A stretch of 30,192 nt of DNA from a virus, in IMG/VR virus record IMGVR_UViG_3300046170_000097, positions 1-30,192 of that record, one strand, 5' to 3'. Both the position numbers and the translations under genes were made by a program. Below, piece after piece: positions 14,162-21,040 of this stretch (positions are counted from its first letter, which is position 1; the number at the start of each line of letters is the position of its first letter). A model generated the notes under the pieces. The model was not told the origin of the DNA and made no database searches. It saw only the letters and a list, made by a program, of their open reading frames with translations.

Positions 14162-14552
14162 CTTCAGGTGTAATGTCGATTATGTCTTCTATTTCTTTTG
14201 GCTTCTCTGAGCCTGTAAATATGTTTACGATAGAGAAGTCTATATCCTTTGCTTGGGACAGCGCATCAGGATTATCCATTGCCTTACCGTATACATACTC
14301 AATAACCATCTTACGGTCGTACTGCGAGTTCTCTGCCTTTTCAGCAACCATCTTCCAAAAGTTAGCCTCAGACCCATAAACCTCTTCTATCGCATTGGTA
14401 GCAAGTATCTTTGACCTGTTCTTCTTAGCCTTGTTTATATTAGCAGGAGTAGCCATAGTCTTCCGGACAAGTGCATCGCCACGCTTTGCACCGTTACCCT
14501 TCCGACCATCGGTCTTCTTCATATACTTACGTTCTGGCTTTCGTTTAGGCAT
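14130..14552 (-). CDS. Putative terminase small subunit
   Basis: This 140-residue protein has a very basic N-terminus (MPKRKPERKYMKKTDGRKGN), a helical middle (about residues 50-95, EEVYGSEANFWKMVAEKAEN) and an acidic tail (DIIDITPEDEGTESEPEV). Its place directly before terL, with a 32-bp overlap, and this composition suit the DNA-recognition subunit of the terminase. I see no definite helix-turn-helix, so the call rests mainly on position. Confidence 0.55.
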   Translation of the reverse strand: MPKRKPERKYMKKTDGRKGNGAKRGDALVRKTMATPANINKAKKNRSKILATNAIEEVYGSEANFWKMVAEKAENSQYDRKMVIEYVYGKAMDNPDALSQAKDIDFSIVNIFTGSEKPKEIEDIIDITPEDEGTESEPEV

Positions 14553-14890
14553 TACTTAAAATTACTTATTTTATCTTTATATTCATCTAAAGAATAATAA
14601 ACCAAAAGCTCTTCTCCAGGAGCTATATCTTCCTCTGTATATAACATTCTTTTGCTTCTGCCATATTCATTATCTTTATACACTATGGAACAATTTGGAT
14701 TTGAACTATGATTTATAAATCCGCCTAACGGAGTTCTGATCCATTCAGCTTCCATATACAAAAAAATATGTGTGATTCCAAGATAAGTTTCTGCCTCTAT
14801 ATATTCGTTAGCGAATAAGCCTAGACCATCAATCCTACTGCGTTTAATGGTAAGAGAAGGTGGTAGCGGCCTATAGGTTTCTTCCTTCAT
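14552..14890 (-). CDS. SET-domain protein, putative protein lysine methyltransferase
   Basis: From the ATG at 14890 the protein has 112 residues and is almost only a SET domain. Its elements in order are SRIDGLGLFA (18-27), the TPLGGFINHSSNPNC motif ending at Cys67 that helps form the active site, and GEELLVYYSL (92-101) with the family's C-terminal Tyr. SET enzymes transfer methyl from S-adenosylmethionine to lysines. I see no separate post-SET Cys cluster. Similar stand-alone SET proteins occur in marine phages, but their targets are unknown. A TTAAACGCA motif overlaps residues 14-19. Confidence 0.8.
   Translation of the reverse strand: MKEETYRPLPPSLTIKRSRIDGLGLFANEYIEAETYLGITHIFLYMEAEWIRTPLGGFINHSSNPNCSIVYKDNEYGRSKRMLYTEEDIAPGEELLVYYSLDEYKDKISNFK
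14836..14850 (-). repeat. TTAAACGCA motif inside the SET-domain gene
   Basis: Plus-strand TACTGCGTTTAATGG. It encodes Thr-Ile-Lys-Arg-Ser-Arg at the start of the SET domain. Confidence 0.6.
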
Positions 14891-15086
14891 ATATCCTATC
14901 GTATAATTCCCATATAGCATCATACCATTCGGTTTTACTATATATCTTTTCTCCTAATTTAGTCTGACCCTTATACTCTATTTGTATACGGTAATCCAAT
15001 CCTTCAGGGATTGGGTATATCTTATAGCCTTTATTGAAACAGTAACTTTGAGCTTCCATATTCCTAGAAGCTTCCAGTCGTTTCAT
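14871..15086 (-). CDS. 71-residue conserved phage protein of unknown function
   Basis: I chose the ATG at 15086, giving MKRLEASRNMEAQSYCFNKG, which overlaps the upstream gene by 23 bp. A shorter start at MEAQSY is possible, and a longer frame to 15131 exists. The core YKIYPIPEGLDYRIQIEYKG and EWYDAIWELYDRIYE resembles small proteins of flavobacterial phages. The fold is probably a small alpha/beta unit; the role is unknown. Confidence 0.5.
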   Translation of the reverse strand: MKRLEASRNMEAQSYCFNKGYKIYPIPEGLDYRIQIEYKGQTKLGEKIYSKTEWYDAIWELYDRIYEGRNL

Positions 15087-15645
15087 AAGAGCCGATAATT
15101 TCCGTTTTTTGGTTCCTCGGTTCAATTGCAAATCCTTTTAACATTACACCTATTCTAAATTCAGCATCATCAAGTTTGTCACTTGGTATCTTAAGCAACA
15201 AGTCTACAAGACGCTCAATGTCTTTACGATAAGGTCTGACGTTACTTAATTGTAACTGAAGGTCAGTTATTTTGTTTTTCAGATCATCTATCTCTAAGTC
15301 TCTTTTATCTACACTTTCATAAACATCTCCTAGACTACCGAACACCTCAACACAAGTATCGTACATCTTCTTGTTTAATGGAGATAAAAGTATATCCTCA
15401 TTAAAGTTATTCATAGCGTGCAGTACTGTAGCGTGGTTCTTATTCATATACTTGGCTACGTAGTTCTTAGCACCTATCCTAACACCAGACCTACACAAGT
15501 ATTCGTGTGTTATATTATAGAATATAGAACGAGCCATAACATTCTTATGGTCTCTTACTTTGCTTCTAAGGTCTCTGCCTGTAACTGTTTTTACTATCTT
15601 CTCTATCCTTGACACTTCTGATGCTATCTCACTGTTTATCGTCAT
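15064..15645 (-). CDS. DnaA domain IV-like DNA-binding protein
   Basis: Residues of about 24-85 of this 193-residue protein resemble the C-terminal DNA-binding domain of DnaA. A basic helix (VRDHKNVMARSIFYNITHEY) is followed by the signature-like helix-turn-helix VAKYMNKNHATVLHAMNNF (about 63-81). In bacterial DnaA the matching stretch is GRDHTTVLHA. Here the Asp and first Thr are Asn70 and Ala72, while His71 and Thr73 remain. There is no AAA+ domain; the rest is coiled-coil-like (about 110-140) with a helical tail. It may mark a phage origin or regulate transcription, and the dispersed TTAAACGCA motif is a candidate binding site. Confidence 0.7.
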   Translation of the reverse strand: MTINSEIASEVSRIEKIVKTVTGRDLRSKVRDHKNVMARSIFYNITHEYLCRSGVRIGAKNYVAKYMNKNHATVLHAMNNFNEDILLSPLNKKMYDTCVEVFGSLGDVYESVDKRDLEIDDLKNKITDLQLQLSNVRPYRKDIERLVDLLLKIPSDKLDDAEFRIGVMLKGFAIEPRNQKTEIIGSYETTGSF

Positions 15646-15919
15646 TTTCTTCTTTGTTTAAATAATTTGTTAATGTTAATGTAGTACACAATTGGCACGC
15701 CAATAGTATTCCTTCACACTCTTCGTATGCCTCTAGTTCTTCGAACAGGTCAACGCTTATATATAGTTCCTTTAGTGGAACACCAGCAATTATATCGTGG
15801 CAAGTTAGGATAAAGTATTCTTCTACTATGGTACTTCTAAAATCCCACTCCTTCAATATAGTTGCTAATTGCTTCGCCAACCTTTTGTTTGCCCTGCTGT
15901 ATGTCATCTGAATTTGCAT
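15629..15919 (-). CDS. Protein of unknown function, up to 96 residues
   Basis: The frame ends at 15629, overlapping the DnaA-like gene by 17 bp. With the ATG at 15919 it overlaps the nuclease gene by 83 bp, which is long for this genome, so the true start may be a later non-ATG codon. The shared part (VEEYFILTCHDIIAGVPLKE, then CEGILLACQLC) is hydrophobic-acidic with four Cys. No family is recognised. Confidence 0.45.
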   Translation of the reverse strand: MQIQMTYSRANKRLAKQLATILKEWDFRSTIVEEYFILTCHDIIAGVPLKELYISVDLFEELEAYEECEGILLACQLCTTLTLTNYLNKEENDDKQ

Positions 15920-16580
15920 CGTATGTTTTTACCTTTAGTGTTTTTTTGTCTACTATTACAAATGTAAAGCTTTTTTTCTTAAATATGGTCATATAAATGT
16001 ATGCTTGTGCATCATATCCGTAAAAGTCCATATTGTAGTGCCAAGAATCTATATCGGATGTCGTCTTGAGGTCGACAATCCGATCACCATTCAGGCAGTC
16101 TGCTTTCGCTCTGAAGGGGAGTCCATCAACGTATCCGATTCCTGGTAACTCATATTCACCTCCTGTAAATAATTCATTTGCTGTTGGGTTGTCCAGAACA
16201 GCATCAACAATGCTTTGCGCCCATACTTTCTCCTTAGATAGCATAATCTCTTTACCTTCCAAAGAAGGGTCTTTAACAGCTTCCTTATAGCCTTTGTTAC
16301 GCCTAGTAGCCACATCAACAAAATGGTAATAGTCATCTAGTTTATCTTTTTCTAATAGTGAAACGTGAATAAGCCTACCCTCTCTGAGTGGCTTCATATT
16401 ACTGTCCAAAGGTTCTCGGTTACCTAAGTAGCTGTCGATACCCTCTAGTAATTTCTTGCAGGACGATGAGGACAAGGATGCCTTGTTGAGATATCCATAG
16501 TAGAACTCATTATCGTACATCTTTTCGACTATATCATCTATAGCCCAGTCAGTACCATCAAGCAGTCTTATTGTTTCCAT
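15837..16580 (-). CDS. PD-(D/E)XK exonuclease, RecB/Cas4-like
   Basis: This 247-residue protein carries the motifs of phage RecB-like nucleases. These are an N-terminal GRLIH (His72), a catalytic Asp at 161 (RAKADCLNG), the D-L-K triad at 170-172 (RIVDLKTTSD), and a conserved YGYDAQAYIYM helix carrying Gln. Such enzymes resect double-stranded DNA and work with an annealing protein. An ERF-type annealing protein and a putative ssDNA-binding protein are encoded upstream at 19.8-20.7 kb, so this may be the exonuclease partner of a phage recombination system. Confidence 0.75.
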   Translation of the reverse strand: METIRLLDGTDWAIDDIVEKMYDNEFYYGYLNKASLSSSSCKKLLEGIDSYLGNREPLDSNMKPLREGRLIHVSLLEKDKLDDYYHFVDVATRRNKGYKEAVKDPSLEGKEIMLSKEKVWAQSIVDAVLDNPTANELFTGGEYELPGIGYVDGLPFRAKADCLNGDRIVDLKTTSDIDSWHYNMDFYGYDAQAYIYMTIFKKKSFTFVIVDKKTLKVKTYDANSDDIQQGKQKVGEAISNYIEGVGF

Positions 16581-16704
16581 CTGTTCTGGCTTTAGTATTT
16601 TCTTGCACCATTCTGTAAATGTCTACAACCATTGACTGCAATTGTGCTACGTTGCTTTCTAGTTGTTTAAGCTTCTGAGCTTGAGTAATTCGTTTAGCTT
16701 TCAT
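16558..16704 (-). CDS. 48-residue coiled-coil mini-protein
   Basis: The ORF runs from an ATG at 16704 to a TGA at 16558-16560 (MKAKRITQAQKLKQLESNVA, then QLQSMVVDIYRMVQEN). The heptad-like spacing of hydrophobic residues suggests a coiled coil. It overlaps the nuclease gene by 23 bp and the upstream gene by 11 bp. Similar short basic coiled-coil proteins occur in the replication modules of related phages; the function is unknown. Confidence 0.5.
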   Translation of the reverse strand: MKAKRITQAQKLKQLESNVAQLQSMVVDIYRMVQENTKARTDGNNKTA

Positions 16705-17044
16705 TCTCTATTTCTTTTTGCAGATTAGCCAATGCTCTCCAAGCCACTTTAGCTGAATGTCTTACGCCATCTGTATCTATTGTTCCTGCATCGATGAGGT
16801 GACGCATTAAAGCGTCTAACTCATCTCCAGATTTACTCCTGTCCCAATGTAATGGCTTATCAGGATTATGCTGTTGCTGTCCTGCATAACTGCATTTAGC
16901 TACTTCTTTTATAGCATCAGGAAAGTAATTAATTACTCCGGAATAAACAGGTATCTTTTTTCTATCTTCTTTTGGGGGGTTTACAAAGTCGCTGTAATCC
17001 GATACATATCCTCCTCCGTAAAATGATTTTTTAGGATTATTCAT
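16694..17044 (-). CDS. dATP/dGTP diphosphohydrolase-like protein (DUF5664 type)
   Basis: Residues of about 30-115 fit the phage DUF5664 pattern: KIPVYSGVINYFPDAIKEVA, then HWDRSKSGDELDALMRHLID, and SAKVAWRALANLQKEIE. Conserved polar residues include the D-E-L-D and R-H-L set. The family is named for a dATP/dGTP diphosphohydrolase domain, which suggests a role in the nucleotide pool during replication. The N-terminal 30 residues are unlike the family. The start is coupled to the upstream stop as ATGA. I infer the activity from family pattern only. Confidence 0.6.
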   Translation of the reverse strand: MNNPKKSFYGGGYVSDYSDFVNPPKEDRKKIPVYSGVINYFPDAIKEVAKCSYAGQQQHNPDKPLHWDRSKSGDELDALMRHLIDAGTIDTDGVRHSAKVAWRALANLQKEIENES

Positions 17045-17436
17045 AATTTCGTTGCTTCTTTTATGTTTAAATATGCTACTTCTTTTTCTATCCTAGCCCC
17101 ATTAGCGAACTCAGTAGTAGCTGGATTTCTTCTGTTGATTTCCCAGTTAGGTTCAACCCAAAATAAATTAAATGCGAATAAACCACTTGGAGTGCTACAA
17201 ATATACATAGGTATGTCGAGATTGTCTTCACAGACCTCAATAATCGCATCAAATTTCTTTTTTTCAATAAGTAATGTGTCATAATGTTTTCTTCTGCATT
17301 TAAGTTCTATACGGTGCCTAACCTTTGGCGAGTAGCAATCCCATCGACTCATTTGGCTTTTAGCCTTAACAAGATCAGGATATGTACTGCGTTTAAGAAA
17401 GTCGAATAAATCGGCTTCTTTATTTATAGGTTCCAT
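17041..17436 (-). CDS. Putative PD-(D/E)XK nuclease-like protein
   Basis: The 131-residue protein contains VRHRIELKCRRKHYDTLLIE followed by KKKFDAIIEV. An E-L-K motif with downstream basic residues is the signature of many PD-(D/E)XK nucleases. The later part reads MYICSTPSGLFAFNLFWVEP, with strands typical of that fold. Similar proteins are common in flavobacterial phages, but their substrate is unknown. A TTAAACGCA motif (17385-17400) overlaps residues of about 13-17 (FLKRST). The stop and the next start overlap as ATGA. Confidence 0.5.
   Translation of the reverse strand: MEPINKEADLFDFLKRSTYPDLVKAKSQMSRWDCYSPKVRHRIELKCRRKHYDTLLIEKKKFDAIIEVCEDNLDIPMYICSTPSGLFAFNLFWVEPNWEINRRNPATTEFANGARIEKEVAYLNIKEATKL
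17385..17400 (-). repeat. TTAAACGCA motif inside a nuclease-like gene
   Basis: Plus-strand TACTGCGTTTAAGAAA. It encodes Phe-Leu-Lys-Arg-Ser-Thr near the N-terminus. Confidence 0.6.
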
Positions 17437-17839
17437 ATAATGTTTTTAATGGTTTAAATATACTGTTGATAAAACAAGAATTACAGTTAGTTGGCTTTCT
17501 GTTTTCATTGAAAACCCTATTATAAACCTCAATCATTCTATTTACTTGTGCGGCATCTAGTCTATCAACTCCACTTTCAATTATATCACTAACAAAATTA
17601 TATTCATCTTCAAGCAAACAATTAGGCTTCTTATATCTAAATTTCTTGTTAAGGACTTCCTTACGCTCGTCGCAACCGCAATCTTCTCCGGCTAAGAACT
17701 TCACAGCCTTTTTTATTCCTGTAGCTGTAGTAATCTTTTCTATGGTATCACCCAGCCCTTTTGGGGCTGAGTCATACTTGGCTTTCCACTCCTTATATGC
17801 TTTGGTTCGTTTATCTTTTGGTGCTTCTGGTATGTTCAT
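17420..17839 (-). CDS. Conserved Cys-containing phage protein of unknown function
   Basis: This 139-residue protein has a conserved core GLGDTIEKITTATGIKKAVK, then FLAGEDCGCDERKEVLNKKF, and a C-terminal NCNSCF. The CxC and CxxC pairs could bind zinc or form a redox site. The pattern is common in flavobacterial phages, where the gene often accompanies replication genes, but I know of no function. It overlaps the sigma-factor gene end as ATGA and the next gene by 17 bp. Confidence 0.6.
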   Translation of the reverse strand: MNIPEAPKDKRTKAYKEWKAKYDSAPKGLGDTIEKITTATGIKKAVKFLAGEDCGCDERKEVLNKKFRYKKPNCLLEDEYNFVSDIIESGVDRLDAAQVNRMIEVYNRVFNENRKPTNCNSCFINSIFKPLKTLYGTYK

Positions 17840-18396
17840 ATCTTATCGTAATCTTGATTGAAAAAGTCTTCTATGTCTTCACCGAACTTTTCTTTAATAA
17901 TCTTTCTGTAGTTCTTGCAAGAATTATATATGCTCGTAAGTGAAATCTTTGTATCGCTAGCAATGTCTCTAAGAGATTGATCAGTATAATAGTATAGCTT
18001 GAATAATTTTTGGTCGTACCAATGCCAAGTAGAAACTTCCTTATCAATGGCTTCAAATATATTAAAATATGCCTCCTCCATAAGGTCATTTTCCTTTCTT
18101 TCTTCTGGAACTTCCGCAAGAGACGAAAGGATATTGACGTTTTCAATAGCGGAATAGTTTTTATTGATTTCTGCCTTGTAGCTCTTTTTAGAGTCATAGA
18201 ACAGGTTGCGTAAAGTGATATATATAAAGTAAGAATTAACCTCACCATCTTTAATAATTTTATTTGGTTTATCGACATATCTATTTATTCTCAAGTACAT
18301 ATCCTGAACTAAATCATTAGCCAGGTGTATATCATTACATATGGACTTAGCCATCTGTATCCACTCTTTATGCCTCTTGGTCAGTATCTCCCACAT
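17836..18396 (-). CDS. RNA polymerase sigma-70-like factor (ECF size)
   Basis: The 186-residue protein has a region 2-like helix with LANDLVQDMYLRINRYV (25-41), which in sigma factors contacts core polymerase and the -10 DNA. A variable linker follows, then a region 4-like helix-turn-helix (QSLRDIASDTKISLTSIYNS, about 139-158) for the upstream element. This is the two-domain build of an extracytoplasmic-function sigma. A phage copy probably redirects host polymerase to middle or late promoters. Its target may differ from the TTG/TAnnTTTG promoters, since none is evident before the tail or capsid operons. Confidence 0.7.
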   Translation of the reverse strand: MWEILTKRHKEWIQMAKSICNDIHLANDLVQDMYLRINRYVDKPNKIIKDGEVNSYFIYITLRNLFYDSKKSYKAEINKNYSAIENVNILSSLAEVPEERKENDLMEEAYFNIFEAIDKEVSTWHWYDQKLFKLYYYTDQSLRDIASDTKISLTSIYNSCKNYRKIIKEKFGEDIEDFFNQDYDKI

Positions 18397-18544
18397 AATA
18401 TAAAAAAGTTATTCCAAATACAAAAAAAAGAAGCTGGATCATAATATAATCTCCAACCTCTTCAAAAGCTTCATCCATTGCTGAATCCTTAAAATTAACT
18501 CCAAGAACACAACCGTAAATAGGAAAAAATGATATTCCGAACAT
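18368..18544 (-). CDS. 58-residue membrane protein of unknown function
   Basis: The ORF runs from an ATG at 18544 to a TAA at 18368-18370 (MFGISFFPIYGCVLGVNFKD, then an acidic middle and IQLLFFVFGITFLYYVG). Two hydrophobic segments flank an acidic linker, suggesting two membrane spans. It overlaps the sigma gene start by 29 bp. Similar small FGISFFPIYG proteins occur in flavobacterial phages; their role is unknown. Confidence 0.55.
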   Translation of the reverse strand: MFGISFFPIYGCVLGVNFKDSAMDEAFEEVGDYIMIQLLFFVFGITFLYYVGDTDQEA

Positions 18545-18559
18545 ATTAAATTGTTTGCA

Positions 18560-18979
18560 CTAATATAGTAATTTTATTTCAATATAATCGCTTTCTCCGT
18601 AAAACTTTTTCAAATCTTTTACCTCAACGATATTTTGGTCCTGCTCGAATATAGTTCCTTCCAAAGCATCTATGAATGCTTTGTTCAGGTTGTCTAGTAA
18701 GTCTGGCTTAGTTGCCTTTGGCATACCTATTATTCTGCGTTTAAGAGCTGTGGACTTGGTAAATGCAAAACAATAATGCAGATGCTCCACTATAATCGGG
18801 GTGCCTGCTCTTATTATTTCAAACCCATCTTCTACTTGGGACATTGCGATTTGCGCTATGTCTTTTTTAAAGTCAAGTATTTTCTTTGGTGTGTAAGCAA
18901 TACCGTTCCGGCCTCTTCTAAAGGATTGGTGCGGTGTTGGTCTTATATCAAAATGAAGTGTCAATTCTGAGTATGTCAT
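18560..18979 (-). CDS. RusA-like Holliday junction resolvase
   Basis: This 139-residue endonuclease-like protein has the RusA signature KPDLLDNLNK (91-100), followed by DALEG (104-108), an Asp at 114 and a Lys-rich KDLKKFYG segment. RusA dimers cut four-way DNA junctions with metal held by the acidic residues (here Asp93, Asp96, Asp114). That suits resolving recombination intermediates before packaging. It overlaps the ATPase gene by 32 bp. A TTAAACGCA motif (about 18733-18748) encodes ALKRR at residues 78-82. Confidence 0.8.
   Translation of the reverse strand: MTYSELTLHFDIRPTPHQSFRRGRNGIAYTPKKILDFKKDIAQIAMSQVEDGFEIIRAGTPIIVEHLHYCFAFTKSTALKRRIIGMPKATKPDLLDNLNKAFIDALEGTIFEQDQNIVEVKDLKKFYGESDYIEIKLLY
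18733..18748 (-). repeat. TTAAACGCA motif inside the RusA-like gene
   Basis: Plus-strand TTCTGCGTTTAAGAGC. The core is intact and the flanks are partly degenerate. Confidence 0.5.
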
Positions 18980-19766
18980 CGATTTTATCTATTATTCGTG
19001 GAGTGCCTTGCCTATCTACCTCAAAACTAAACTGCTCAAAGGGGTAGGACCTACTGCGTTTACATATAACGTCAACTATGTCTTCGTTATCTTCCTTTAG
19101 TTTAAGTTGTATCTGTGTCTCTGTTTTCTTCTCTAGGAATGAACCTAAGTGTCCTGTAGGTTTATCGCTATTAAAATTACTATGGATAACTACCATAATA
19201 TGAACATTGTACTCTTCGCTCCATCTCATTATCTCCTGGACTATAGCTGCTGATTCTTTAATGTCGTTAACATCTAGCACTAGGTCAGCAACACCATCTA
19301 TAATCACAAGGCCTGTTTCATCTTGATACTTATCTAAGTACCAATCAATAAACTTTACTCTTTCGTTTGCAGGTAATGTCCTCATTGCATAAGGATCATA
19401 ATCCAGGCCATCATATTTAGATATATCTAGGACTCTACGAAATACCTTCTGAGCGTGGAATATACCTTGCTCAGTGTCAAAGTGAACTAACCTAAGATTA
19501 TCTCTATGGCCTCTTATTGCGCCTGTGCAGTCCGTTTTGCCGGACAAGTAGGCTCCTGCAATCATTGATATAAAGAATGTCTTCTTACTTTTTGGTGGTG
19601 CTTGTACAAAGCTGAAGTTTCCATAGGTTCCTATGGGTGTTGGATATGTGTCGTCTTTTGATTTGTATGTACCATAGCTAATAGCTATTGGCGGGTACTC
19701 AACCTCTGCGTATGGGTTTACCGATAATTCTGCCCTTAATTGTTCGTATCTTTCGTCTAATGTCAT
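18948..19766 (-). CDS. RecA-like AAA ATPase, putative replicative helicase or helicase loader
   Basis: The 272-residue protein has a nucleotide-binding loop at 55-65 (QAPPKSKKTFF), a Walker B strand at 153-161 (LVIIDGVAD) and a sensor-like VIHSNFN segment (about 193-199). These features match RepA/DnaB-type ATPases of phage replication modules. The P-loop lacks the usual second Gly (PPKSKKT instead of GxxxxGKT), a variant that still keeps the Lys-Thr pair. It stands between the RusA-like gene and the ssDNA-binding/ERF pair. I infer a role in DNA unwinding or loading at replication or recombination sites. Confidence 0.7.
   Translation of the reverse strand: MTLDERYEQLRAELSVNPYAEVEYPPIAISYGTYKSKDDTYPTPIGTYGNFSFVQAPPKSKKTFFISMIAGAYLSGKTDCTGAIRGHRDNLRLVHFDTEQGIFHAQKVFRRVLDISKYDGLDYDPYAMRTLPANERVKFIDWYLDKYQDETGLVIIDGVADLVLDVNDIKESAAIVQEIMRWSEEYNVHIMVVIHSNFNSDKPTGHLGSFLEKKTETQIQLKLKEDNEDIVDVICKRSRSYPFEQFSFEVDRQGTPRIIDKIDDILRIDTSF
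19052..19067 (-). repeat. TTAAACGCA-like motif inside the ATPase gene
   Basis: Plus-strand TACTGCGTTTACATAT. The core has one mismatch (GTAAACGCA on the minus strand). It encodes Cys-Lys-Arg-Ser-Arg. Confidence 0.5.
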
Positions 19767-19785
19767 CTCTCTTAAAATTAGTGGT

Positions 19786-19817
19786 TAAAAAAGGGTGAGG
19801 TTTTAAGCCCACCCTTT
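19786..19817 (-). terminator. Intrinsic terminator after the ERF/ssDNA-binding genes
   Basis: On the minus strand AAAGGGTGGG and CC-T-CACCCTTT form a stem of about 10 bp with one bulged base and a loop of about seven, followed by TTTTTT. It separates the gene at 19840-20127 from the ATPase gene and may reduce expression of the genes that follow. Confidence 0.75.
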
Positions 19818-19839
19818 GAATAAAACAAAAGAGACAACA

Positions 19840-20127
19840 CTAGAACTCTAAATTAGAGTCAAGGGTTTCGGCTGCTTCGGGCTGCTCTAATGAACGAGCC
19901 GTAGCAATATTTCCATCAGTCCAGACAACTTTGCCATTTCCGATATAGTTTTTATTGGTTTTAGCTTCACGCTCCTCTTTTGATTGAGCGTAGAAGACGG
20001 ATACATTCTGACCGTATTGAGACAACTCATCACGAGTAGCTACGGTTAGATTAAGGTATTGACCTTTATTTAATTTACTTTTATCGATTTTTTTTACATC
20101 GATTGAGATTTCAGTTAATGCTGCCAT
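19840..20127 (-). CDS. Putative single-stranded DNA-binding protein
   Basis: The 95-residue protein reads ISIDVKKIDKSKLNKGQYLN, then TVATRDELSQYGQNVSVFYA, NKNYIGNGKVVWTDG and an acidic end. A compact beta-rich body with a negatively charged C-terminus is typical of ssDNA-binding proteins, and this pattern is common next to ERF genes in Bacteroidota phages. It lies 2 bp downstream of the ERF stop and ahead of a strong terminator, so the two are expected to be made together. Confidence 0.55.
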   Translation of the reverse strand: MAALTEISIDVKKIDKSKLNKGQYLNLTVATRDELSQYGQNVSVFYAQSKEEREAKTNKNYIGNGKVVWTDGNIATARSLEQPEAAETLDSNLEF

Positions 20128-20129
20128 AT

Positions 20130-20693
20130 TTATTTATTTACAAGTTTGATTTTCGCTGCATCTGAAATATTATATTTCATCTGCACCTTTTCTATACTAC
20201 CTCCATTGTCCATATAGTTCTTTACTTTATCGAACTCAGGGGTATTCGGTTTAAGAATAGCTTTCTTTACATCAACCTTTTTAGGTTGAGCAGTAGCTGT
20301 CTTTCCGTGTGTGTTAGTCGCATCAGCATCTTTGGTATCATCAATTAAGAATAAACCGTTTAACGCATACTTGCGAGCGTATGAAGAAGAAGATCCAAAC
20401 GACTGGGCAATATCCATTCCCTTTCTGTTTGGGTCAACCCCAGCCTGCGCACTTACAGTGATTTCGTCAGTGCCATCAGTAATCTTAGCCAATGCCTCAA
20501 TAAATGGAATTTCTCCATTGTAGAATTGGTCGTCTATAGTCAGAACAAGTCCCTGCTCTGCGAGAAGCGGTTTGACAGCCTCCAGGATGTCTTCACAGCT
20601 TCGGTAGTTATACTTGCCAAAGTTATTCCTTTGGTTTTTCGGTGCCTTCAGTCTCCCCTGAATAGCAACCAGCTTATTTACTAGCGTAGTCAT
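20130..20693 (-). CDS. ERF-family single-strand annealing protein
   Basis: Residues of about 1-130 match the ERF recombinase pattern: NNFGKYNYRSCEDILEAVKP, then LLAEQGLVLTIDD, the signature FGSSSSYARKYALNGLFLID and DDTKDAD. A Pro/Lys linker and a small helical C-terminus follow. ERF proteins anneal complementary single strands during phage recombination and genome circularisation, usually with an exonuclease and an ssDNA-binding protein, both of which have candidates here. The ATG at 20693 begins four bases after a TAnnTTTG element, so its mRNA is probably leaderless. Confidence 0.85.
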   Translation of the reverse strand: MTTLVNKLVAIQGRLKAPKNQRNNFGKYNYRSCEDILEAVKPLLAEQGLVLTIDDQFYNGEIPFIEALAKITDGTDEITVSAQAGVDPNRKGMDIAQSFGSSSSYARKYALNGLFLIDDTKDADATNTHGKTATAQPKKVDVKKAILKPNTPEFDKVKNYMDNGGSIEKVQMKYNISDAAKIKLVNK

Positions 20694-20697
20694 AATG

Positions 20698-20726
20698 CAA
20701 ATATATACATTATTTTTGATTTACAA
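20698..20726 (-). promoter_or_regulatory. Promoter for the ERF replication operon
   Basis: The minus strand has TTTTG ending at 20724, an 18-bp spacer, and TATATTTG (20705-20698). The ERF start codon follows four bases later. It fits the Bacteroidota consensus and lacks the phased GTTA array seen at P1-P3. Confidence 0.7.
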
Positions 20727-20733
20727 AATAATA

Positions 20734-20979
20734 TTATTTATTTATCTCTTCATACTCCTCACACTTAAAAGACAACATACTGACTTTTACATCCTTTTCG
20801 CGGCACTCCTGTTTGAGGCTTTTAATCAGCGTATTATTCTCTCTGCATTCCAAATGTAAGCTAGCTACATATATAGCTATCTCATTCAGTGATTTCACGA
20901 CCTGAGGGTCGTGGTCTTTTAGGGTCTGTGATATTAAGTCAAAATTATTATAAAAGTTTATTTCGTGTATTGCATCCAT
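20734..20979 (-). CDS. 81-residue coiled-coil protein of unknown function
   Basis: I chose the ATG at 20979 (MDAIHEINFYNNFDLISQTL). The longer frame to 21051 would add a Tyr/Leu-rich segment across an A/T-rich leader. Residues of about 35-78 (LHLECRENNTLIKSLKQECR, EKDVKVSMLSFKCEEY) have heptad-like hydrophobic spacing and Cys residues, suggesting a coiled coil. It precedes the ERF promoter and is the first gene after the A/T-rich region. The function is unknown. Confidence 0.5.
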   Translation of the reverse strand: MDAIHEINFYNNFDLISQTLKDHDPQVVKSLNEIAIYVASLHLECRENNTLIKSLKQECREKDVKVSMLSFKCEEYEEINK

Positions 20980-21040
20980 ATCTTTGTGTTTTATGCTGCT
21001 AATATATAAAACTTTTTTTAAATACAATGCATATAATATT

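Noticed and set aside
16091-16336. Second minus-strand open frame of 81 codons inside the nuclease gene
   Set aside because: It lies in another frame of the PD-(D/E)XK gene, which has clear motifs; the alternative product has biased, non-protein-like composition.
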